This document shows, piece by piece, positions 10,682 to 22,139 of a DNA stretch of 64,000 nt. The notes under the pieces were generated by a model. The model ran no database searches and was not told the DNA's origin. It was given only the letters and a program-made list of their open reading frames with translations. Origin of the DNA: Isoetes taiwanensis. Its lineage: Eukaryota; Streptophyta; Lycopodiopsida; Isoetales; Isoetaceae. The translations under genes and the position numbers were made by a program. Each line of letters starts with the position of its first letter. Positions within the stretch are counted from its first letter, which is position 1. The stretch spans positions 18,386,482-18,450,481 of the forward strand of contig JAJEKV010000013.1 in NCBI GenBank assembly GCA_021234155.1. Reading direction: 5' to 3'.

Positions 10682-10785
10682 AAGGGTTATTTCCACCGTA
10701 TTGAAGATCGTAGTGGCAAATACAGTTGGTGCATGCATTCTATTTATGCTCAGCGCAGGATGTTTAATGAGTTGGATGTTTAGAT
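10682..10785 (+). pseudogene. PPR-protein gene fragment
   Basis: One frame reads GYFHRIEDRSGKYSWCMHS and then YAQRRMFNELDV before a stop. This resembles the pentatricopeptide-repeat pattern (VFDKI.DRN.YSW..MI.AYAQ......AL). PPR proteins bind organellar RNA. Only about one repeat is readable, and flanking sequence in other frames adds little, so this is a relic or captured fragment. Confidence is limited by the short match. Confidence 0.4.
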
Positions 10786-10899
10786 CAACTGTATTAACTC
10801 ATCTAATCATCTATTTTGCATCTTTATGGGTTTTATTCTTGGTTTCTTTTAGAACCATTGATTTGTCGGATATTCTTGGTATTGTGCCAGATTGAGGGC

Positions 10900-11460
10900 C
10901 ACAAATATTTTCAATAAAAAGCAAAATGCAAGAGTGAACAGGGCTCTCCCAAATCTAGCAATCCAGCATCCGTAGTAGGATACGTTGTAGGATCAAGAGA
11001 AGCTTTGCAATGAATCCACAAGGATGCACAAGAAATAATACGCCACAAATAACCACACAGAATATGAGATTCTGCGACATGGCTTCTTCAATAACGCAAC
11101 TTCGAAATTTTTCCAGCTTCTCTAACCGGCTTAGCAAAACCGATCGCCTAGAGTTGGCATCCTCTGTAATGAAGTCGGGCAATCCACCAATTCTATTTGA
11201 CCTCTCAAATCGGCACTTGAATCCTCTTGCTTTAATCAGCTCCTCTTCCTTTACACACTGTCACCTATGTCTCCAGGCAAGAATCGGATTGAGCACGAAT
11301 CCGAGGGGTGCGATGTGGCCTCTGGCCCACATCCAATTCCTTCAAGCTGTCTGCCGCACGAAACTTGCCTACAAAAAGGGTGGTGGGCTTCCAAATCTGG
11401 ACCTTTGGGAAACTTACAAAAACCACAAACAACACCTATAATAGCAACAATCAATTAAGC
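10900..11460 (-). other. Unrecognised gene-like relic with a hydrophobic segment
   Basis: The minus strand at 10955-11182 encodes SRLEKLEKFRSCVIEEAMSQ followed by a strongly hydrophobic stretch (NLIFCVVICGVLFLVHPCGF), suggesting a membrane segment. An adjacent frame at 11251-11454 is open but shares no recognised domain. I do not recognise the family. It may be a decayed exon. Confidence 0.25.
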
Positions 11461-11594
11461 TCCTCTCACATGGCAAAAACTACTATTTTAATACATTACG
11501 ATGCGGCAATCATAGCGTTAACCACTGCCAAAACACCCTCCCACTATAGGAAACGAATTGGGCAAAGTATATAACTCACAATGTTTATAAATTA

Positions 11595-13001
11595 TCCTAT
11601 TTATATATAAATGCTTTTGAAGAAAAAAAAAGAATTCACGTATTAAGAATCCAATCACTAAGAGCAATGTTAATGATCAAATGTCAGTTATTGGCACACA
11701 ACATTACTACGTTGAGGAATTAATATCATGACATTGATCATAATGTAACTACTTGCATACAAATTAAAGGATTAGATAAAAAAAGAAAAGAAAAGAAAGG
11801 GTAATTCTCTTTATATCCGTAGGCGGTACCAAACCTCAGAGCGTGTGCCTTACCCTAAGATAATTCCTCTATGATCTATAGGGTACCAACTCTATAGGTC
11901 ACTCTTACACCAAAGGCCCGTATAAGGACATGGCTCTACTTATTTTTACATAGCACGTGGTCTTCTGAAACGATAAAAATCAATTCAATTTATGAGCGGC
12001 AACACCAGACATACGTTTACTAGCATTTGAATGTTACAGTAAAGAGAAATCCACACGTTGTTGGGTGAACCCATCGCTTGAATCCATCGCATGTACAATG
12101 GAGAAATATTTTATATCCTTAATTATACACATCCTCTGCTTCACAAAAATACTTGAAGATTGATACATGCTAACCATCTGATGGGAACTTTAAAATTGGA
12201 ATATTGAGCGTATAAAATATGTTTGAAATACTTAATTTAGATATTGGATATGTAATGGTCTTTTTTCCCTCACCATAAACCTACAAATAAATTGCTCCTT
12301 GGGATTTGAGCCTGAGCATTTTCATTGAGTATGAAGAAGCAAAAATCATATAGCAAGACATGTGCAAGCTCAGAATTTTGAATAATCTCTCTGTTTCATT
12401 CGCATAAAATCATTCTGAAGCAGAAGAACTCAAAATTTTGAATAACATCTCTGCTTGATTCACACAAAACCATTCTAGCAAGTTCTAATCCAATAAATAA
12501 TCCTAAGATAACTCGATACATAACCCTTGCATGATCCTGTAAATAACCTGCAGGTTATGACAATTGCTAAGCTGGATCGGCCAGAAGCAACTCCAACTTT
12601 GTCCGGCACTGCCACTGCCTCTGTCCGCCCTTGAAGTACAAAGTATGTATACAAAGGGCCAGATATGATCAATGTGAACTTTGACGCCGTCAATGATGGT
12701 GCATCGACTAACAGGGCATCCACTGTAAACCATGATGGGGTTGAACAATTCTTGAATGCACGCTACTTCTTAGCTTCTAAGGCATCATGGAGAATTCTCT
12801 CATATGAAATACAACAACAGTTTTCCGGCGTGGCGAGTGATGACAAATTTGAATAAGAAAAATAATCACAAAAGCAAATAATGTCTATTTTTGCCAATAT
12901 CAACATGCGCTAGTGCCGAAGTTGCATCTTGGATGTTAAAGGGTGAGTAAAAAACACATGCCAAGACATTAGCCCGGCAATGCCGGGCACACGTTAACTA
13001 G
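11595..13001 (+). mobile_element. Candidate non-autonomous Helitron
   Basis: The 3' end is well supported: a hairpin GCCCGGCAATGCCGGGC (12972-12988), then ACACGTTAACTAG ending at 13001 and followed by T, as expected for Helitrons. The 5' end is tentative. TCCTATTTATATATAAATGC at 11595, preceded by A, resembles the TCCTATATTATAAAAATTAT start at 61268. The interior has no Rep or helicase domain and no recognisable gene. The true 5' end could lie elsewhere. Confidence 0.45.
12971..13001 (+). other. Helitron 3' terminus (hairpin + CTAG)
   Basis: A GC-rich 7-bp stem GCCCGGC/GCCGGGC with loop AAT is followed after a few bases by CTAG and then T. This arrangement is diagnostic for Helitron 3' ends, which terminate in CTRR and insert between A and T. 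Confidence 0.7.
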
Positions 13002-13309
13002 TTAAGATTAAATACTTATAGATTGGTTCGTAAACGAGTTCAATATTCAATTTACAAAATTTTTAGGCACCATTTTTAATCTCTGTACAAATACAATACA
13101 ATACATATATTAAGATTAAAGATCTAAAGGATGACATGTGAAGTGTTTGTACTTTGTCAAACTTGATAAATTTAATCAATATTGTGGGACATCTTAGCTC
13201 GATTCACAAGACGTATATTGAATTCGTGAGCATCGGGGCTCATCAAGAGCTCAAAACTTTAAAGAATAATCAATACAGGGTGGTCTACAAATACAAATAT
13301 CTTAATCTA

Positions 13310-13345
13310 CTAGTTATGGTGCCCAGCATTGTTGGGTATAAGCTA
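13310..13345 (-). other. Helitron 3' terminus, minus orientation
   Basis: CTAGTTATGGTGCCCAGCAT and then TGTTGGGTATAAGC read as the reverse complement of a Helitron end: a hairpin GCCCAGC/GTTGGGT (one G-T pair) and terminal CTAG. The base to the left is A, as required. Its sequence matches the ends at 22100, 36375 and, inverted, 20994. The 5' end of this copy was not found. Confidence 0.65.
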
Positions 13346-13789
13346 TGAACCTGTAAATAATGAACCGGCAATGAAATAAATGATCCAAAAATTATAGAAA
13401 AAAAAAAGTATTTGAATCATGTCCCTTTCAATCTGGCTGCCGAGAATAAATATTTGGGAGTGTATTGGTATATTTGCACAAACATAATTACATTGACAAT
13501 TTTTTTTTAAACGCAGTACAAACATATCGCATTTCATTGGGCATGCACACCATGAACGTAATTTTTTCATGTCTAGTTTCACATTGTTTTCCAATGTAGA
13601 ACATATAAGCTCCATACTCTATAGAAGGGAAATAAAATTACAAATATCAAAACCATGGCATTAATCTAACCTCTTATTAAGACCATGAATGAGAGGCTTA
13701 TTTGCACGTCAAACTTCTGCATATAATACAAAGTTGCTTGTTGTGCAACCACATCAATAAAATAGGGCACCGCTACTCTAAAATGTGCA

Positions 13790-14185
13790 AAAATAGTGAT
13801 TTTATAGTCTTTCAATCTTCTAGAGACTGATCCCGTGTGAAATTGTATCTGTGCAAAAGCAATGATATTATAGTCTTTCGATCTTCTAGAGACTGATCCC
13901 TTATGAAATTGTATCTGATGGATATGTTAATTTACTGATGTGGTTTTTTGTTGGTTTTCACCACTTTATTGTTTTTGTATTTGGTGATGTGAAACATATC
14001 GAAATGTATGTGAAGTATTTCAATATGAGATTTGTTGTATAATAGACACTAATATTAATGAGGCCATAAAAAATGTACAAAATATTATGAGACATCAAAA
14101 TGTGTGTGATGCATTTCAATATGAGAATTGTTGCATAATGAACACTAATATGTTATATGTTTAATGATGCCATAAAAAATGTAAA
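13790..14185. repeat. Two local direct duplications
   Basis: TTATAGTCTTTC(A/G)ATCTTC followed by TAGAGACTGATCCC is present twice (13802 and 13869). A second block, from CATTTCAATATGAGA-type sequence through GCCATAAAAAATGTA, occurs at about 14015-14075 and 14115-14182. Both look like simple local duplications in AT-rich DNA that may lie inside a Helitron whose 3' end is at 13310. Confidence 0.7.
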
Positions 14186-14559
14186 CAAGGTGTTGTGCAC
14201 GAGGGGTTGCCCTTCGATGCCCGAGAATTATATTTTCATGGTTTCTGTTTTGCTGTTTCGTGCTAGGTGTTTTTTGTTTTGTGTGAATCCCTGTAAATAT
14301 TATGAACATAGGGGGGCGTTTTCTTAACGCTAGATGTGATATGTGGCCGGATTTGAACAGATTCATCGTATACGAAGCCCTCGCCTATGCCAAGTGTATC
14401 TCTGCATGAATCACAATGAAAAAGGTGCTCCAATACCCTATAAAATACCCCGCAAAAATGCCTATAAACTCCTCCTTTTCCGTCGAAGAATAAGGGATAA
14501 AATGTATTTTTCGAATCGGGGTATTTGGCCACAATCCCCCTTTTTCTCATTTGTATGAT

Positions 14560-14945
14560 AATACCCCATTATGCTGGTGTCGCAATCCCCCAGTCAAAGA
14601 ATGTGAACTCATACCCTGTTATAATCTGTAAGATAATACCCTATTCAGGTAATACCTTATTTTAAATCATACCCTATTATCATTTGCAAAATAATACCCC
14701 GTTTTAAATAATACCCCATTCCAAATAATTCCCTGTTTTAAATAATACCCCATTCCAAATAATTCCCTGTTTTAAATAGTACCCCATTCCAAATAATTCC
14801 CTGTTTCAAATAATACCCCATTCCAAATAACATACCCTGTTTCAAATAATACCCCATTCCAAATAACATACCCTGTTTCAAATAACATACCCTATTATCA
14901 TTCGTAAGATAATACCCTATGACATCATTCATAAAAAAATACCCT
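14560..14945. repeat. 34-bp minisatellite of paired 17-mers
   Basis: The core at 14690-14890 alternates ATACCCCATTCCAAATA with ATTCCCTGTTTTAAATA (17 + 17 bp), with ACATACCCTGTTTCAAATA variants on the right. Flanking sequence 14560-14690 and 14890-14945 carries more diverged ATACCCTATT words. The short frame on the minus strand (LFGMGYYLKQG repeats) is a by-product. Confidence 0.85.
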
Positions 14946-15403
14946 GTTATTATTTGTAAGTTTAATATATTTCAAAAATAAGTTGATAAGTAACAACTTG
15001 AGTAGAGTTAATCAATAACAAATTGACTTCGGCTTCGGCTTGAAACTTAAGCTGCTACCATGGCTGGGCCATCCGAGCTGCCATACCTCTCATATTTCTG
15101 GTCTCATCTGGCATTACAGTGTTCCTGTCCTCTGTTTTCTATGCTTTCCTTCACTAAATTCTGCTCATCCCTGCTTGTTCCTGTCCTCTGTTGTCTATGC
15201 ACCTGACGTAGATTCTTGAGGAAGCCAACAAACTAAGCAAACTGACCAACACGTCCACAGGACCCAGCGAATGCACTACTTCAAATGCTTCATTAATGCT
15301 CTTGCAATCTGCACAGTCTATTCGTATAGCAACAACTGTGCTTTAGACTCTTTCTCTACAATCTCTTCAGCCAATTTCATCAGCTTATCTGTGAAAAATA
15401 AGT

Positions 15404-15530
15404 AAGGTTACTTCTGTTACAAAAGCACTGTAAGAGAATCATATGCAAAAACAAAACAAGGTTACTTCTGTTACAAAAGCACTTACAAAAGCACTGTAAG
15501 AGAATCATATGCAAAAACAAAACAAACGGT
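15404..15530. repeat. Tandem duplication, about 54-69 bp
   Basis: AAGGTTACTTCTGTTACAAA to CATATGCAAAAACAAAACAA occurs at 15404 and again at 15458. The second copy has an internal extra CACTTACAAAAG. This is a recent-looking local duplication. Confidence 0.8.
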
Positions 15531-15559
15531 CCTTTTCTGGCCCATTTGGTCTGACAATG

Positions 15560-17584
15560 CTTGTTATTGAAGACATGTAAAATGAGTCTGACTTCTTATA
15601 TCCATGACAGCCCAGAAGTTTCTAGAGTAGGCTGATAAACGGTCATAGCGCATGAAGAGATAGTGGACAAGTTGTTAGCACCATTTAGTGGAAGAAAAGC
15701 AGGGCACAACAACTTGATTTAGATATTTCGAGAGTCTAAATGTATGCATATGTCAATTTGTAAATGTAGCTAACTGTCTTGATACTTCTTTCATACTGCT
15801 ATGCATTAGGCGTGAAAAAATAAAGTTTAAATCAGGCATCAAGAGGAAGATCTCAGAGAAACTTGCTAATAGTTCTTGTTACATACTAAAGAAGCTACTT
15901 GTAAATGAGGAAATGAAAGAGAAAAAAACTTGGGGAGAAGAAGAAATGACATACCAGGATTTCGAGCAAGGATAGCTGTTTTTACTTGTTTTTTTTAAAA
16001 CAACACCATATATAAACCTGTTTTTTAATATTTTAAATGGTCATTCCCTGTATTATACCAGTTAGCAACGACTTCTGATTCTACTATACGTTTTTGAAGT
16101 TTGGCTACTTCAACAAACCTGAGCACCCATAATAGGTTGTCGCTGATCTAATTGACTCCTCCCAAATCAAGGCCCGTCGACGCCTAAGCTTTGTCCGCCA
16201 GCTTCGAGACCATGGTCATTTTTCTCTCTTTTTCTTGTTTTATTGTTTTGACACAATATGCTATGCAACAGTATTCTCTATCACACGGCTGCATAAAAAC
16301 ACCAGTGCATTTTCCTCATATATTACTAAATACAAATGCCATTGCTCCTAACCATGCTATCCTGGAAATCTCAAATAGCCATTTCATTTAAATTTTATTT
16401 TATTATAAGGAGTAGTAATTTAGTTTTTTTTATCAGATGATGCGATCTCCAGTGTAATTTCTAGAGAACAGAGAGTTTGACCATGCATTTGAACTGTGCA
16501 TTGGCCAGAAGAATATAAATAAGATAATCTTTTATTTAAAAAAATGATGGCAAGTATTCCTCTTACATTCCAGGTGCAGATGGTAGAGGTAGGTCAGAAG
16601 GAATAGTGCCACCATTAAAATCCTTCAAATCCATTGTGGCCGCACCGTAGCCTTCTTCTTAGACATATTGAACGACGATAACAAATATTATATGCCCCAA
16701 AACCTAATTACATGCACAGAAAAAAGTAAGCATAAAGCATAAAATGCAAAACGCAAAGGGATAGCATTTTGTGAGGAAAGCAAATAAAGCCCCCTGACAC
16801 ATACAAACTACTGAAGTTCAAAAGAACCGAGAAGCGTAATAACCGATACCAAACCAAAGCTCTTATAAGGCCGAGGTCTAGGTAAAAAGTTATGCCATCG
16901 TAGCGATAAGCGTGTGAAATAGTGAATCATAAAGGGTTTGAGGGAAAAGGTATTAGAAACTACGGCTTAATATTTACAAGGATAAAAGAGAGAAAGAGAA
17001 GTTGCGGATCCAAAGAAGGCGGATATGATCAACGAACAATCTTTGAAACAAAAATTGGCGTAACTAGATAATCGATTCTTCCTCGATAATAAACCACCCT
17101 AACAACCGAGGATCTATATAAGCCTCCCCTCCTTCCCAAGGCCCGGCCGATGGCGCTCTCCTCCCTCTAAGGACCGGGGCAGGCCAGGCCAAGCAAAACA
17201 ACACAGTTCTAAAACGAAGTTGCCGCCGTGTCCTACACGGTCCGATCCGCTTTCTGTGCCAATCTGAATTTAATTTTAATAAACACCGTCTCGTTGTCAC
17301 TGTGGCGAACGGCTCCGATCTGGCCTACATCTGCTAGAGTTGGTCCTATCCGTTGGTTGGCCTCGGGCTGTGGACCGTCCGTAGCTTGCACAAAAAATCG
17401 AGGCCGTTTCCGACACGCCACGTCCGGGATTCGAACACCAAATGTAGGTCAGTGAAGTGTGAAAGGCCATTATCGGATTTGCTCAAAACAAAGGAGCAAA
17501 GAAAAAGACAAAGGTGCCCACGGACATGGGATTCAAGCTCAAAGATAAGGATGCTCCTTGTTTTGTAATTTAGGGACATTACTA
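15560..17584. other. Intergenic, no recognisable gene
   Basis: AT-rich with many stops. Near 17430 a GGGATTCGAACACC motif looks like an inverted RNA polymerase III B-box. No matching A-box or cloverleaf follows, so I do not call a tRNA or SINE. A GC-richer patch at 17110-17400 has no recognised domain. Confidence 0.4.
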
Positions 17585-17937
17585 TCTTATATTATAAAAA
17601 TATAGCGTGTGTCTTCCATGGAGACCTAGATCGAACGGTTACAGGATTTGATCGACCGACGGTGAAGATGACATGTGCGTGATTTCAACCAAAATTTCAT
17701 CTTGACTGTTGCTTCAATATATAGCACAATAACAGGGGGTTACTTTTTAGATTTTTATACGTTTTTCACATGATTTTTTCTATGATTTCGTTGTTGTATT
17801 AGGTTGAGGTGTACTAAATAGTATTTCTAAAATTTTTTTACCCTTTGGCGGGCCGTTGATTTTCGTTGGTTGGAATAATCCGAGGGGTTGTTGTCTTTCT
17901 CTGCATGTGTTTGTGCATGACACCTTTGCGCGTAATG

Positions 17938-18052
17938 TATCATGTGCATGTGCATGTATATGCATGTGCATGTGTATGTGCATGTGTAAGTGCAAGTGCA
18001 AGTGCATGTGCATGTGTGCATGTGTGTGTGCATGTGTGCATATGCATGTACT
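17938..18052. repeat. ATGTGC/TG-rich microsatellite
   Basis: Repeated CATGTG, CATGTGTG and CAAGTG words. It encodes Cys/His/Met-rich frames on either strand that are not credible proteins. Confidence 0.85.
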
Positions 18053-19261
18053 TGCACTCTTGGATTCTTATTTTGGATGGATTTTACTACCACGAGATAG
18101 ATTTTTGTCTCACACTTACAAAAGGTATTTGTTTTTAATGTTTCTTCCCGATTAAGCGTAATGTTTTTTTACAAGAAATTGGTTTTCCATTCTACAATGT
18201 AGTGCTTTAAAAACTCCCCTTTTGTTTCCTTCCTAAGATTTTTCGCAGATTCAAGTTTAGGCCCTCTGTTTGCTTCCAACTCTTGTTCCTCAGCGCCGGA
18301 TTGTTCATAGCAGCCAGCCTTTAGTTTCAATCAACAAACAGATTCTTATGCACACAACAGGCGGATTATTCCACGCCCTTTTCCATGTCACGCAGATCAG
18401 TCAAACAATGGCCACAAGAATGCATTTATATTATAGGTTTGGAACTTTAATCGAACCATAAGGTGAATCATGCATTACCTTTAAGCTAGAGATGAAGCAT
18501 CCAAAATCATATGGATTGATAAACAATGGTGTCATTGTGAAAGAGAAATAGTTGTAGCGGAAGTAACAATATGTAGCATAATAACATGGGGTTTTCTTTG
18601 TGTTGCAAACTTTATGACTTTCAGAATAATGGGATCAATCTGCTCTATCTTTATGGTAATTTTTACTTATGTTCTATTTGTTTTATTGTGATCAAATTCA
18701 AAAGCTACAAAGATGAAAGCCTCAAATGAATTTTAGTTTTTTTTTTTCAGTTTGAATTCTAAAATTTTTATCACACCGGGTGATGTCCCTAAGGCCCCGG
18801 CCAAAAAATTTTTTTTGCAACACAAACCATTAATATCCAACATATAAAAATTAAATCCCCCAACACATAACAACCATTGACATTAACAACCAACACATAA
18901 CTATCATTGACATTAATTAACACAACCATTGGGTCCAACACATTTAAATTAAAATCCCCCTTAAACCCCCTTTGGTTTGGGTGCATATTCACACGGGGTG
19001 ACGGTAGCAAGCGAGAGCCCCTCATAATTGTATTTTGCACGTCTGAAATCAACACCATATAGTATTCCGCTTGAAATCTTATAGTATTTTGGCGAATCTT
19101 GTTATACAAAGATAGCAAATTTTGTAATTTGCATACCCCAAAAAAATGAGGAACTTTACGCATCGGCAGATAGATTAAAGAATAAGGGGTGAATATGCCT
19201 ATCCAACTCCTCACACGGAGTCACCCCCCATGTGAATATGTCAAATAAGATTCACTCAATC

Positions 19262-20865
19262 CGACAGTGAAGGGGTAAAAGGGAAAAGGGAAACGAGAGG
19301 AAAAATGAAGAAAAAAGGAAAAGGGAGGGGAAAAGGACAAAAAAAAAAAGGGGAAATAGAAAAAAATAAATAAAATGATAGATAGATAGATAGGACGAAA
19401 AAATAGAAAAAAGGAAAGGAAAAGTGGGAAAAAGAAAAAAAAAAGTGGGGAAGTGAAAAAGGAAAAGGAAGAAGAAAATGGAAAAAGGGAGGGCAAAGGG
19501 CCGAAGGAAAAAGAAGAAAGTGAAAGGGAAGGAGAAAAGGAAAGGAAAAAAAAAAGAAGAGAAAAAGGGATAGGAAAAAGGAAATAGAAAAGGGAAAGGG
19601 AAAAGGGAAAAGGGAAAAGGAAAAAGAAAACTACGAGGGAGGTGGGAAATGATAAGGGAAAAAAAGGAAGAGAGAAAGTTGGGAGAGAGGAGGAAAATAG
19701 AATGGAAAAAGGGCCATCCAGGAAAAGGAAATGGAAATGGAAGGGAAGGGGAAGGGAAGGAAAAGGAAAAGGTTGAAAGGCACGGGAAAAAAGGGAAGAG
19801 GAAAAGGGTGAATAAAAGGAAAAGGAGGAAAAGGGTATGAAAAAATGGAAGGAAAAAAAAAAGGAGAAAAGAGGGAAGGATGAGGAAAGAAGAAAGGGAA
19901 GAGAAAATGGCATGGGATAAGGGTAACCAAAAAAGGGGAAAAGGGAAAGGTTGAGAAAAATAAGGAAAAGGGAAGGAAAAGGGGAACAAAAAAGGATGGG
20001 GGAGAAAGGAAGGGAAAAAGGGCATGGATAAAGAGAAAGAGAAATGAAAAAAAAAAAGAAAAAGAAAGGGGGAAGCTAAAAAAGGGAAGAGGGAGATGGA
20101 GGGGGGAAATAAAGATAAAGGAAGAGGGATAAGGAAAGGCAAAAAGGCATGGAAAAAGGGAACGAAAGAAAAAAAGGGAAAGGGAAAGAAAAAAAAAAAG
20201 GAAGAGGTAAATGGGAAAAGGGGAAGGGGAAGGGCATGAAAAGGGGTGAAGAAAGGAAGGAAAAGGGAGGCAAAAAGAGCATGCAAAAATGGAAGCAAAA
20301 AAGGGCATGGGAAAGAAAAAGAGAAGGGGGGAAAAAGGGAAAAGAAAAGGGAAAAAAGGAAAGCGAAAGGAAAGAAAATAGAAAAAGACAGGGGGAAAAG
20401 GGAACCAGGGAAGGGGAAAGGGGGGCAAGATAAAGAGAAAGAGGAAAAGGGTGAAGAAAAGGGAAAAAAGGAAGCGGAAAAATGCATAAAAAAGGAAAAG
20501 GAAAAAGAAAAGGGGGAAGAGAAAAAGGTGGGAAAAAGAGGAAAATAGGGATAGAAAAAAAGGGAAGAGAAAAAATGTGGAGAAAAGGGCATGGAAAAAG
20601 GGAAATGGAAAAAGAAAGGAAGAGGAAAGGAAAAAAAGGCACAAAGAAAGGGGAAGAAGGAAGGGGTTGAGAAAAGAGAAAAAATGGAAAGGAAGAAGTC
20701 CATCAGGAAAATGTAGATGGGAAAGGGAATAGGGAAGGAAAGCGGAGGGGAAAAGGGGGGGAAAAGAAGAAAAGGAAGCATGTAAGGAAAACGAGAAAAA
20801 AAGTAAAAAAACAAATGGAAGTGTGTAGGGAAAAGAAAAAAGGATAAAAACGAGATAGAGCAAAT
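19262..20865. repeat. 1.6-kb polypurine (GGGAAAAAGG) tract
   Basis: The plus strand is almost entirely A and G, built from GGGAAAAGGG, GGAAAAAG and AGGAAGAGG words, with scattered GGCATGG and a GATAGATAGATAG patch near 19379. Pyrimidines are rare and often occur in the recurring word GGCATGG. The complement has almost no purines and therefore almost no stop codons, which yields 520- and 410-codon frames rich in Phe, Ser, Pro and Leu. I treat those as compositional artefacts. It lies wholly inside the Helitron at 17585-20994. Confidence 0.9.
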
Positions 20866-21039
20866 GTCATAAGGGACGAGAAACGACGTCGAATGCTTTA
20901 ATAGTGGAGCTCTTTTAGGTTATTCTCTTATTGCTACAATATGTCATTTATAGATTCTCAGCTTATGCCCAGCAACGCTGGGCACCGTTCCTAGTCTTTG
21001 TAGTTAATCCTGGATAGTAATTAGATATTATCCGGGTAG

Positions 21040-21490
21040 ATAGTATTTTGAAATTACTTTTAACTGGAAATACCCTGGCATTTATTGCAATCCTCTGTTT
21101 ATTTGGTAATTCCCCTTTCACTCAATCCTCCTTTATTTAGAAATGCTCTAATCCATCTGCAAATTTGCTTTTGAACTAGTCCCCTTTCTTTAAAAATACC
21201 ACAATCCCTTCAAGAAATTCCCTTTTGAACCAAATCCCCTTTGTTGAAATTACCCCAAATCATTGGCAAATTCCCTTTGACCCACCCCCCTCTCTTCAAA
21301 AATACCCCAATGTGCATTTGTAATCCCCTATTTCTATTAATTCCCCCATTCGGATATGCCCTTTTTGTTCAACAATCCCCATTTTTATTGATCTCCCCCG
21401 CATAATATATACTCTTTCGCTCAAGAATTCTCCGTTGTAAAGAAAATTACCCATTGCTCTCGAAGTTCCCCTTTCCTCAATGGGGAATTT
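21040..21490. repeat. Degenerate CCCC/TTCCC-word repeat
   Basis: Words such as ATTCCCCTTT, AATACCCCAAT and AAATCCCCTTTG recur about every 17-25 bp. The texture resembles a strongly diverged version of the 14.6-14.9-kb minisatellite. It lies directly beyond the right end of the Helitron. Confidence 0.5.
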
Positions 21491-22099
21491 CCGGGATGTG
21501 AGCCCTTTTCGTTAGAATATCCTCGTGTCGCAAAAAGAATGGAACCGTTATGGACATATACCTATCTCACGATTGTCACACACACCTCACACCATAGAGC
21601 TTAAATGTTGGGCTCTTATATATTTTATACAATTGTGAATAGTTGGTCGTTTATGCATTAAAAAAAGAGGCCACCCGTTAAATGTCTCAAGAGAGACTTG
21701 AAGACAATACCCTTCTATGTACAGCACTTTAAAAATAATTAAGCAACTCATTCATCACCAGATATTGCCTCCTTGCCTCTAATATAATCGCATCTCATTG
21801 ACAAATCTTTGCCATAATGCTTTGAACTCCTTTGCAGTTTAGATCCACCTCTTCTTCAGTTATATCTTGAAAGATCAAGAGTTTAGGGTTCAAGTGCTAT
21901 ACCTAAAACAGGGCCAGATCAAGTTTTACAAGCTTATCCAAAGTATGTTGATCATCTTGGGTATGTCATCTTCATGGATTCGGGCTGCAAAGGTATCATA
22001 ATTGAAAACGTTTTCATAAGGCAAATGAATCCCATCCTGTATTTGAGCGAACTTTATTGGGTTAAAATTTTTATGTCGTGTCAAAAAGTTCTTGAAATA

Positions 22100-22135
22100 C
22101 TAGTAATGGTGCCCATTGTTGCTGGCCATAAGTTG
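22100..22135 (-). other. Helitron 3' terminus, minus orientation
   Basis: CTAGTAATGGTGCCCATTGT then TGCTGGCCATAAG is closely related to the ends at 13310 and 36375. The hairpin is imperfect (one missing base, possibly a sequencing indel). The left flank is A. The matching 5' end was not located, and downstream DNA is disrupted by the foldback cluster. Confidence 0.6.
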
Positions 22136-22139
22136 AGAA

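Larger units (their letters stand above)
17585..20994 (+). mobile_element. Non-autonomous Helitron, 3.41 kb
   Basis: The 5' end TCTTATATTATAAAAATATA (17585) is preceded by A. The 3' end has a perfect hairpin TGCCCAGC-AAC-GCTGGGCA (20966-20984) followed by CCGTTCCTAG, ending at 20994 with T next. This fits Helitron rules: TC start, hairpin, CTRR end, A/T insertion. The start shares TCTTATATTA with the Helitron at 36375-39565 and most of its first 25 bases with the end at 61268. No Rep/helicase or RPA coding is present, so it depends on another element. Its cargo is a TG-rich microsatellite and a 1.6-kb polypurine tract. Confidence 0.75.

Noticed and set aside
17400..17460. Possible tRNA or SINE from the GGGATTCGAAC motif
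   Set aside because: Only a B-box-like motif is present. No A-box at the right distance and no cloverleaf can be drawn.
19252..20863. Large minus-strand open frames (520 and 410 codons) rich in Phe, Pro, Ser and Leu
   Set aside because: They lie in a polypyrimidine strand that almost cannot contain stop codons, and overlapping frames are open equally. There is no domain pattern.
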